From Pontixanthobacter aestiaquae (GTDB taxonomy: Bacteria > Pseudomonadota > Alphaproteobacteria > Sphingomonadales > Sphingomonadaceae), in contig NZ_WTYZ01000002.1 in assembly GCF_009827455.1 (NCBI RefSeq), positions 1-9,009 on the forward strand: a stretch of 9,009 nt of DNA, in the 5' to 3' direction. The position numbers were made by a program, and so were the translations under genes. The notes below the pieces were generated by a model that did not search any database, had not been told where the DNA came from, and saw nothing but the letters and a program-made list of their open reading frames with translations. Every line of letters begins with the position of its first letter. The first letter of the stretch is position 1. Positions 1 through 5,646 of the stretch are shown here, piece by piece.

Positions 1-310
1 CATCGCATCGCCGTCATAGAGGAACCGCAGATCGCTGGTCAGCGCGCCCGATGTATAGCCCTTATAGGTGTAGAGCCGCCCGAGCGGATGGTATTTAAGC
101 TCCGCATCCAGCGCGCCGGTATAGGACAGGCTGGCGCAGTTGGTGTTGCCGGTCCCTTGGCTGCGCTTTTCTACAAGGCGGTTTTCTATGTCATAGAGAT
201 AGACCGATCCGCCATCTGCGGTCAGATTGCCATTGGTATCGTAGCAGAAGCTCGCCGACCCAGCGCTGTCATACTGGTTGAGACCGTTGGCGGTGTAGGC
301 ACGGATGAGA
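1..310 (-). pseudogene. Orphan Rhs core fragment (third module, truncated by the window edge)
   Basis: Reading leftward from 310, one open frame encodes YD-repeat core sequence (motifs NGLNQYDSAG, FCYDTNGNLTADGG, LYDIENRLVEKRSQGTGN, LRFLYDGDAM). It aligns without gaps to gene C at 3877-4186, at a constant offset of 3876 bases. Similarity stops at 310/311, where the intact gene goes on into earlier repeats and this copy runs into unrelated DNA. There is no signal peptide and no earlier shell, so this is a displaced 3' core fragment and not a complete gene. Its C-terminal tip lies beyond the left edge. By analogy with the module at 741-2572 it should lead into another toxin and immunity gene, which is inference. 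The frame stays open for some distance to the right of 310, so a short expressed product cannot be excluded. I see no convincing start codon with a ribosome binding site. Confidence 0.8.
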
Positions 311-740
311 GGGGTGTTTGGAACGCCGACGCGGCTTTTTGAAAATGTGACCTCCGGTGAAAAGCGCGCGAATGCAGGAGGTTGCGGGGATTTCGGAAGT
401 GTGGAGTGTGACTTTTGGTTCTGGAAGAGTCGTGGTGGAGTTGCGTTGCCCTGCCACCAGCGCAGCGCTTGGGAGGAGCTTCCGGTGGCGCGGTGCTATC
501 GCGCTGGAGTGTGAGGGCCAAGGGCATAAGCGCAGGGTGGCAGATTTAGGGGGTGTAGGAAATGGGTTGTGTTGTACCAGATGGATTGGGACTTAAGTAA
601 ACTATTATCGTAATGCCGCCATATTCCATCGGCTTCGGCTGCCTATGGTTTGTCGGGCAACCGTTCCAAAATTTCGTGGTTCGATCCGGTCATGATGCCG
701 GGATGTTTAATCTAAGAGGCAATCGCCCTCATTTAAGAAC
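311..740. other. Intergenic stretch without a recognisable gene
   Basis: This stretch separates the RraB-like immunity gene (stop at 741) from the core fragment ending at 310. Bases 311-600 are fairly GC-rich and open in more than one minus-strand frame, but none of the translations looks like a known family. They are rich in Arg, Ser, Pro and His, as expected for unused frames of GC-rich DNA. Bases 600-740 are more AT-rich. Just beyond the immunity stop, 716-730 can form a weak bulged hairpin without a proper U-tract, so I do not call it a terminator. An 8-base inverted repeat (CTGCCACC at 451-458, GGTGGCAG at 536-543) is too short and too widely spaced to interpret. Confidence 0.5.
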
Positions 741-1085
741 TCAAAAGGATTCCGTGACCCAGCCATCGCAAGTTGTCCCATAAAACTTGAGAATGGCATT
801 CAACCGCTTCTGCTCAGCCAAAAGCAGCTCGTGATCTGGAAGCATCAAAATACTCGCATAGACGGACACATCGCCGCTGCCATTGGCACCGTCGTCAACA
901 AAGACCGTGCTCTGATAGCCATAGGTTTCTAAGTCATTGACGATATTTTCAGCCGTCTGACGATTGCCAGCCCAGCACGTGAATTCGATCTTCCTTTTGA
1001 CGCGCAGATTGATTCCCTTTGAGGCAAGCTGAAATAACACTTCTCCGTCGTCGTCCGATGGAAAATTCTCTCGTAATATTTTCAA
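741..1085 (-). CDS. RraB-like immunity protein of the orphan toxin module
   Basis: This is a 114-residue soluble protein without signal peptide or membrane segment. Its C-terminal half resembles the RraB family (regulator of RNase E activity): a leader-type helix around LLLAEQKRLNAILKFYG is followed by a terminal C-DGW-VTESF, comparable to the YDGWGT ending of RraB. RraB-like domains occur beside polymorphic toxins, so the likely role is to bind and neutralise the toxin encoded just upstream, in the cytoplasm of the producer. The start is TTG (1083-1085). It overlaps the toxin stop as TTGA (1082-1085) and is preceded at 5 bases by a good ribosome binding site, GGAGAG (1091-1096 on the minus strand). 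That arrangement supports the TTG and implies translational coupling to the toxin. A housekeeping RraB is unlikely because of the position and divergence. The family call is from memory and moderate; the immunity role rests mainly on position. Confidence 0.72.
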   Translation of the reverse strand: MKILRENFPSDDDGEVLFQLASKGINLRVKRKIEFTCWAGNRQTAENIVNDLETYGYQSTVFVDDGANGSGDVSVYASILMLPDHELLLAEQKRLNAILKFYGTTCDGWVTESF

Positions 1086-1876
1086 TCAATCTCTCCATCT
1101 TCACGGCGCAGACGCTTACCAGGCGACTCGATCTGATTATAGTTTTGATCACTCTTTGGACCTCCGTTGCGGTCCAAATTACGCGATTCCTGCTTGAAGG
1201 ATTCACGGTCACTAGATGCGGAGCGCGTGTCTGATTTCACTAGAGGATCACTATGCTGCCTATCAACTCGACGTCCTGACTGTTTAGCTCGCGAAGGATC
1301 GCCTTTGCCGTCGTAAGTTTTTCCAGAAGCGTGGTGGTTCGTATAGGAGCCCGTCGGACAATTATGCACCAACACCCGCTGTTCACCAACAAAGTAGGTT
1401 TCGAAATCAGCGACGGTGAGATTGTACGTGGCATCGGTTCGATCAGTTTCTGTCACTGAAGCGATCACCATGCCGCGTCCATCACGCGTGACCACAGCCA
1501 TTCCGGCTTGAAGCTCTTCGGTTTTCCTCCAACCCTGCCCTGCAATCCACCAAGGATGATCGTCCGTAGTTTCGAAAAATGCGGTGTCGCCATCCGCACC
1601 GGTCAGCGACACTTCCCAGATTATGCGCTCATGACGCTGGATAAGGTCAGTCACATCTTTCAGGGCGGTTTCACCAGTATTCTCGTCACGCGCCCATACT
1701 TTGTCACCTACTTGAATCTCTTCAATCGGTCGAAGGCCAGCTTCGGTTTCGACGAGAGTGCCGGCAACAAAACAGCACGTATTAGACGCTCTCCTTTTTG
1801 GCAGTATTTTCTTGACCCTCCTCACAATGGGCTTGCCGATCTTGCTGACCACTTTGCACGGTTTCGCCCTCCACAA
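1082..1876 (-). CDS. Hint-domain autoprocessing segment with C-terminal toxin (part of a broken orphan Rhs)
   Basis: This 264-residue frame begins at a weak TTG and is really the 3' part of the orphan Rhs, cut off from its core by frameshifts. Residues 1-30 are the basic pretoxin linker (AKPCKVVSKIGKP), matching AKPCKLVKKAAEP in gene C. Residues 35-173 form a Hint (hedgehog/intein) domain: Cys35 in CCFVAGT, block-B TxxH at Thr104-His107 (TTDDHP), and a terminal His-Asn-Cys at 171-173 (VLVHNC). Such pretoxin Hint domains cleave themselves to free the downstream toxin. Residues 174-264 are a small, basic domain with SGKTYDGKG, an RESFKQE helix and NYNQIESPGKR. I do not recognise it firmly. The Y-x-G-K-G...R...E arrangement faintly recalls GIY-YIG nucleases, which is speculation. 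The stop overlaps the RraB-like gene. Whether this frame is translated alone is doubtful: there is no clear ribosome binding site at 1876. Confidence 0.7.
   Translation of the reverse strand: MWRAKPCKVVSKIGKPIVRRVKKILPKRRASNTCCFVAGTLVETEAGLRPIEEIQVGDKVWARDENTGETALKDVTDLIQRHERIIWEVSLTGADGDTAFFETTDDHPWWIAGQGWRKTEELQAGMAVVTRDGRGMVIASVTETDRTDATYNLTVADFETYFVGEQRVLVHNCPTGSYTNHHASGKTYDGKGDPSRAKQSGRRVDRQHSDPLVKSDTRSASSDRESFKQESRNLDRNGGPKSDQNYNQIESPGKRLRREDGEID
1091..1096 (-). promoter_or_regulatory. Ribosome binding site for the TTG-started immunity gene
   Basis: The minus-strand sequence GGAGAG lies 5 bases upstream of the TTG at 1085, inside the last codons of the toxin frame. It decides the start of the immunity gene, because no ATG or GTG in this frame lies close to it. 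Confidence 0.6.
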
Positions 1877-2572
1877 GCGACAGCGGCCGCGCCTGCGATG
1901 CTTGGAGCCTCAATGAAGTCGCTGACTTCTTCGATCGTATCGCCGATCACAAAATCATATATTCGTCCTCCAATACTTCTCCCTTGCTCGCCGCTGGGAT
2001 CCACCCCATTTACCGGATCATTCCGACATATGCATAGAGATTAAACTGGTCCTCATACCAAATAGGATCGGTCTGGAGGAACCGTCCTAGCGTGGGCGAG
2101 TAGATGCGGGCCTTGTAATAATACATACCCAGTTCTGGCAGCCACGCTTGTCCCGTGTATTGGAACCGGCCTTGGTTGGTCGAGCCATTGATGCCGTATT
2201 CATCATAGGTGTTGGCGTTGAGCAGTGTGCCGGTGTAATTGGCGACCGCGATAATGCTGCCCTGATGATTGGCCATCAGGAACCGGCGCTTGCCTGGCGA
2301 GACTGTGCTGCCCTCATACCAGATCAGCGGATCGTCCGCATCGGCATTGGTACCGTGAACATACCGGCGCAGGATCGTGCCGGTGGAGCTATACTCTGCC
2401 ACCATCGCATCACCATCATAGAGGAACCGCAGCGATGTGGTCAGCACGCCCTTGGTGTAGCCTTCATAGCGATAGAGCCGCCCCAGCGGATCATAGCTGA
2501 GTTTGGCGTCCAACGTGCCTGCATAGGACAGGCTGGCGCAGTTGGTGTTGCCGGTTCCTTGGCTGCGCTTTT
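1877..2572 (-). pseudogene. Orphan Rhs core fragment with two frameshifts (upstream part of the Hint-toxin module)
   Basis: Starting abruptly at 2572, this segment encodes the last YD repeats and the conserved Rhs core (LSYDPLGRLYRYEG, RRYVHGTNADADDPLI, YYYKARIYSPTLGRFLQ), closely matching gene C at about 3466-4046. A TAA stop lies two codons upstream of the homology, so it has no 5' part. Two one-base losses relative to gene C break the frame. The first is near 2020: GTCGGAATGATCC here against GTCGCAAATGATCC there, moving the NDPVNGVDPSG motif out of frame. The second is near 1873, at GGAGGGCGAAA, before AKPCK. The three resulting open segments are 2010-2572, 1822 to about 2024 and 1082-1876. 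Restoring two bases would give core, cleavage motif, pretoxin linker, Hint and toxin in one frame. It is either a decayed gene or carries two sequencing errors; no other gene in the window shows such errors. Confidence 0.85.
2403..2572 (-). repeat. Rhs core repeat shared by three copies (copy 2)
   Basis: This 170-base block aligns without gaps to 1-170 and to 3877-4046. It ends in the sequence AAAAGCGCAGCCAAGG (minus strand), common to all three copies. To the right of 2572 copy 2 diverges sharply, whereas copies 1 and 3 stay alike for a further 140 bases. Long, nearly identical direct repeats in the same orientation are substrates for homologous recombination, which could delete or exchange the DNA between them, including toxin and immunity genes. 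Confidence 0.85.
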
Positions 2573-2613
2573 GGAGTTATATATCAGCGAACCCAAAATA
2601 TATGAGTATCTGA

Positions 2614-2994
2614 CTAAGGAACATGCAGAGATTGAAATTCAAAACGATACGAATCATCGCTTTCGAATACTTTGACTACTAGCACTAAATCACTCGCCCC
2701 TTCTTCCAGAGAAAATAAATCAATCCAAAGCTCCCAAAAACCATTCATCCACCGATAAAACGATGTATGCCAACTCTCATCTGGAAGACTAACTAACGTG
2801 CAACCATAGAGGTCAATTGTTTGATCTATGTATGCAAAATTCTTCTTGGAGATAGGGGCAAAATCTAGAGAATCAATTACAGATGAATCTTTTGAAATCA
2901 GATATTCAACAATTTTCGCTAAATCTGATCGCCAGACAAGAGGTATCGGGAGTTCAGAACTCCCATCCTTTTCTACTTTTAATATCGAGGGCAT
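2614..2994 (-). CDS. Presumed immunity protein for the HNH toxin
   Basis: This is a 126-residue, acidic, soluble protein with no signal peptide, beginning MPSILKVEKDG. Recognisable features are PLVWRSDLAKIVEYLI near the N-terminus, a central ...YIDQTIDLYGCTLVSLP and a Trp-rich stretch ending in LWIDLFSLEEGASDLVL. The pattern reminds me of the DUF7668 group, small proteins found beside polymorphic toxins; this is recollection, not a search. It should bind the HNH tip of gene C in the producing cell's cytoplasm. The ATG (2992-2994) follows the toxin stop TAG (2998-3000) after 3 bases, with only a weak AGG as ribosome binding site, so translation is probably coupled to gene C. The gene is much more AT-rich than the core (20 G+C of 60 at 2821-2880), a sign of acquisition together with the toxin tip. 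Confidence 0.75.
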   Translation of the reverse strand: MPSILKVEKDGSSELPIPLVWRSDLAKIVEYLISKDSSVIDSLDFAPISKKNFAYIDQTIDLYGCTLVSLPDESWHTSFYRWMNGFWELWIDLFSLEEGASDLVLVVKVFESDDSYRFEFQSLHVP

Positions 2995-2997
2995 AAC

Positions 2998-5646
2998 CTA
3001 ATCCGGTGAGTGAATCTCTTTGTGGCATTTCAAGCAGACTTCCGCGTGATTGTCACTTGTCGTGGTGCCGCCATCCGAGTGCCGTTTTATATGGTGCCCT
3101 TGGGAGTTGCTTGCATCAATATCCCTCCCACACGCGTTCCCACATTTACCTCCTTGCTCGGCACGCTTGGCTTCTCGCTCCTTCGCTGTAAAAGATCGCG
3201 GCTTTGCCCTTTTTTCCTTAGGGACACTGCCTTTACCCCAGGGTGGTTTAGGCAGTTTTTTGATTACTGGTTCTGCAGCCTTTTTTACTAACTTACATGG
3301 CTTGGCAAGTCCGCATGCAACTGCTGCGGCAGTTTGCACAGTAGGATTGTCTAGAACCTGCTTTACTTCGGTAAGTGTATCACCAACGAAAAATTCAAAT
3401 ATTCCGCTTGCAACTTCTTTAGCTACTTCCTTGCAATAATTGTTAGTGCATAGAACTGTGGTCCCTGTGGGATCCACGTTATTAATCGGATCATTTGCGA
3501 CATATGCATAGAGATTGACCTGGTCCTCATACCCGATGGGATCGGTCTGGAGGAACCGTCCTAGCGTGGGCGAGTAGATGCGGGCTTTGTAGTAATACAT
3601 ACCCAGCTCGGGCAGCCATGCCTGGCCGGTATATTGGAACCGGCCGTCATTGGTCGAGCCATTGATGCCGTATTCGTCATAGGTGTTGGCGTGGAGCAGA
3701 TTGCCGGTGTAGCCGGTCACCGCGATAATGCTGCCCTGATGATTGGCGAGCAGGAACCGGCGCTTGCCAGCGATGGTCGTGGCTCCGTCATATTCGATCA
3801 GCGGATCGTCCGCATCGGCATTGGTGCCGTGAACATAGCGCCGCAGCATGGTGCCGCTGGCGTTGTACTCCGCCACCATCGCATCGCCGTCATAGAGGAA
3901 GCGCAGATGGGTGGTGGGTAGACCCGAGGCATAGCCCTCATATTTGTAGAGCCTGCCCAGCGGATCATAGCTCAGCTTTGCATCGAGCGCACCAGCATAG
4001 GACAGGCTGGCGCAATTGGTGTTGCCGGTCCCTTGGCTGCGCTTTTCTACAAGGCGGTTCTCTATGTCGTAGAGATAGACCGATCCGCCATCGGCGGTGA
4101 GATTGCCATTGGCGTCGTAGCAAAAGCTCGCCGGACCCGCGCTCTCATACTGGTTGAGACCGTTGGTGGTATAGGTGCGGGTGAGATCGACATGCCCGTC
4201 CCACGTATAGGTCTCGTTATTGCGGCTGACATGCGAGAGCTGGCCCGAGGCGATGTAATCATAGCCGAACGTGATGTCGTGCGCGGTATTGCGCAGATCA
4301 TGCGCCAGAGAGGTGGTGCGGCCCGCGCTGTCATAGGCAGGCGTGGTGACCGTGTTGAACTGGTTGTAGGGGTATTCGCGTTTCTCGACTAACCCGCGCG
4401 ATGTATAGCTCATCCGGCCGATCTCGGTGGTGGTCTGCAGCAAGCGGTCCGCGCGGTTCAGCCCGTCATATTCGATCTGCCAGTAGCGGTTATCGGGATG
4501 GGTAATCCGCGTGCGGTTGCCATTATCATCATATTGATAGCTCAGCGCGCGATTGGCACCGTCCATCGTATCGGTGACCGAGATCATCCGCCCGAACCCG
4601 TCATAGACGCTGATCGAGCCGTCGCCGCTTGCGGAGTCAAAGCGGATCGCGGTTTGCAGGCTGCGCAGATCGTAGCTGTAATAGACATTGCGCGTGTGGG
4701 TAGAGGAAAGCCCGGCGCGCGATGGCACCGTCTTCACCGTTATCCGGTTCAGATTGTCATAAGTGTAGGTGAGCGTCGAGCCGTCGCGTTTCCTCAGGCT
4801 CGTGCGGTTGCCGTTATCGTCGTAGGCGTATTCTTCGTAATCGGCAGTGTTGATCGCGCCCGCGCTGGAGAGCGCGCTTGCAGGCGTGGCTTTGTTAAAG
4901 CTCGAAGGGCCGGTCTTTGACGGAAAAATCCATTTGGTCTGCCGGTCGTGCCCGTCATACTCCATTTTGGCCTTATTGCCGTTCGCGTCGACCACATGCT
5001 CGATCTGGCCATTGGTGGTGTAGCTGTAAGTGACATCGGCGATCTCGACCGATGTGCCGACCGCCTTGCGCACCTGCAGCACTTGCCCCGCGGCGTCGTA
5101 AATGGTCTTGGTAATCCGGTCGGGGCCATCGCTGCCCTCTGTGCCCAGCGTGCAGGCATCGGCCGGCAGCGAACCATAGACCGCCGGATTCATCCGCACC
5201 GCAGCGCATTCCAGACGGCCCACGCTGTCATAGCTGTACTGGGTGAGTCCGATTGCCACGCCGTCCGATCCCTTGACGATGTCGGTCAGCTTGCGGCCCA
5301 TCGCATCGTAGGTGGTTTCAGCAGTGGTGAAGACCGTAAAGTCCGCACCCCATGCCGAGGGCACGACAGTCTCACTCTTCCACACGGAGAGTTCGCCCGT
5401 TTCAACCTTGATCGGGCGGCCCGCCGCATCATACGTCGTTCGCGTGGCCGCATGTTTGAGCGGACCGGTGCCGTCGGGGTCGGGCGCAATTGTGCCCACC
5501 GTTCGGCCCACCGCATCATAACGTGTCGCAGAGGTGTAATCGGAAGCAGATGATTGAGCCTGAGCCGCAGAGGATGCCGCGCCAATGCTGGCGATTGCCA
5601 ATCCAATCTTGCCAAGCCGGGCGGTCATGGCGCGCGCGCGGTTCAT
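2998..5646 (-). CDS. Rhs/YD-repeat protein, C-terminal shell half with HNH nuclease toxin tip (gene C)
   Basis: This is an 882-residue exported polymorphic toxin. Residues 1-30 form a Sec signal peptide (basic start, hydrophobic core, AQA cleavage site). About 35-640 carry YD repeats (TRYDAVGR, TTYDAAGR, YSYDSVGR, YSYDLRSLQ and more) that would form a beta-sheet shell. The conserved Rhs core follows (about 640-728), ending in TDPIGYEDQ and NDPINNVDPTG (Val724-Gly728), the site of self-cleavage in Rhs proteins. The tip, 729-882, has a pretoxin linker (FVGDTLTEV, AAAVACGLAKPCK) and an HNH nuclease at about 815-882: Cys835 and Cys839, His851-His852 in GHHIKRHSDGG, Asn866, then C-LK-CHKEIH with Cys871, Cys874, His875 and His879. 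It probably cuts DNA of target cells. I chose the ATG at 5646 because it overlaps the gene B stop (ATGA) and lies 7 bases from GGGAG; the ATG at 5652 is too close to that site. The tip is AT-rich, the shell GC-rich. No PAAR or VgrG part is present. Confidence 0.9.
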   Translation of the reverse strand: MNRARAMTARLGKIGLAIASIGAASSAAQAQSSASDYTSATRYDAVGRTVGTIAPDPDGTGPLKHAATRTTYDAAGRPIKVETGELSVWKSETVVPSAWGADFTVFTTAETTYDAMGRKLTDIVKGSDGVAIGLTQYSYDSVGRLECAAVRMNPAVYGSLPADACTLGTEGSDGPDRITKTIYDAAGQVLQVRKAVGTSVEIADVTYSYTTNGQIEHVVDANGNKAKMEYDGHDRQTKWIFPSKTGPSSFNKATPASALSSAGAINTADYEEYAYDDNGNRTSLRKRDGSTLTYTYDNLNRITVKTVPSRAGLSSTHTRNVYYSYDLRSLQTAIRFDSASGDGSISVYDGFGRMISVTDTMDGANRALSYQYDDNGNRTRITHPDNRYWQIEYDGLNRADRLLQTTTEIGRMSYTSRGLVEKREYPYNQFNTVTTPAYDSAGRTTSLAHDLRNTAHDITFGYDYIASGQLSHVSRNNETYTWDGHVDLTRTYTTNGLNQYESAGPASFCYDANGNLTADGGSVYLYDIENRLVEKRSQGTGNTNCASLSYAGALDAKLSYDPLGRLYKYEGYASGLPTTHLRFLYDGDAMVAEYNASGTMLRRYVHGTNADADDPLIEYDGATTIAGKRRFLLANHQGSIIAVTGYTGNLLHANTYDEYGINGSTNDGRFQYTGQAWLPELGMYYYKARIYSPTLGRFLQTDPIGYEDQVNLYAYVANDPINNVDPTGTTVLCTNNYCKEVAKEVASGIFEFFVGDTLTEVKQVLDNPTVQTAAAVACGLAKPCKLVKKAAEPVIKKLPKPPWGKGSVPKEKRAKPRSFTAKEREAKRAEQGGKCGNACGRDIDASNSQGHHIKRHSDGGTTTSDNHAEVCLKCHKEIHSPD
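3877..4046 (-). repeat. Rhs core repeat shared by three copies (copy 3, within gene C)
   Basis: This block aligns without gaps to 1-170 and 2403-2572. Copy 1 stays similar to this copy out to 4186; copy 2 stays similar in the other direction to about 3468, the end of the VDP-T-G motif. It encodes the end of the YD repeats from KRSQGTGN to FLYDGDAM. Confidence 0.85.

Noticed and set aside
222..527. Minus-strand frames of about 60-100 residues overlapping the third core fragment
   Set aside because: They are out of frame with the YD-repeat frame that matches gene C, and their composition is typical of unused frames.
451..543. 8-base inverted repeat CTGCCACC / GGTGGCAG
   Set aside because: Short arms about 77 bases apart are expected by chance in GC-rich DNA.
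716..730. Possible terminator after the RraB-like gene
   Set aside because: The stem needs a bulge and there is no run of T on the transcript strand.
1508..2044. Plus-strand open frame opposite the Hint domain
   Set aside because: It is antisense to a clear Hint domain and runs across the frameshift region; nothing recognisable is encoded.
1..2572. Insertion sequence or CRISPR array as explanation for the repeated blocks
   Set aside because: The repeats encode Rhs core in the same orientation. There is no transposase, terminal inverted repeats or target duplication, and no short regularly spaced repeats.
2148..2675. Long plus-strand open frame opposite the orphan core
   Set aside because: It is antisense to conserved core codons; a matching antisense frame appears opposite gene C (3634-3921), as expected from shared DNA. 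The translation resembles no family and it has no ribosome binding site.
4498..5553. Plus-strand open frames (4498-4920, 4948-5553) opposite gene C
   Set aside because: They are shadows of GC-rich YD-repeat codons, with Arg/Ala/Val-rich translations and no recognisable domain.
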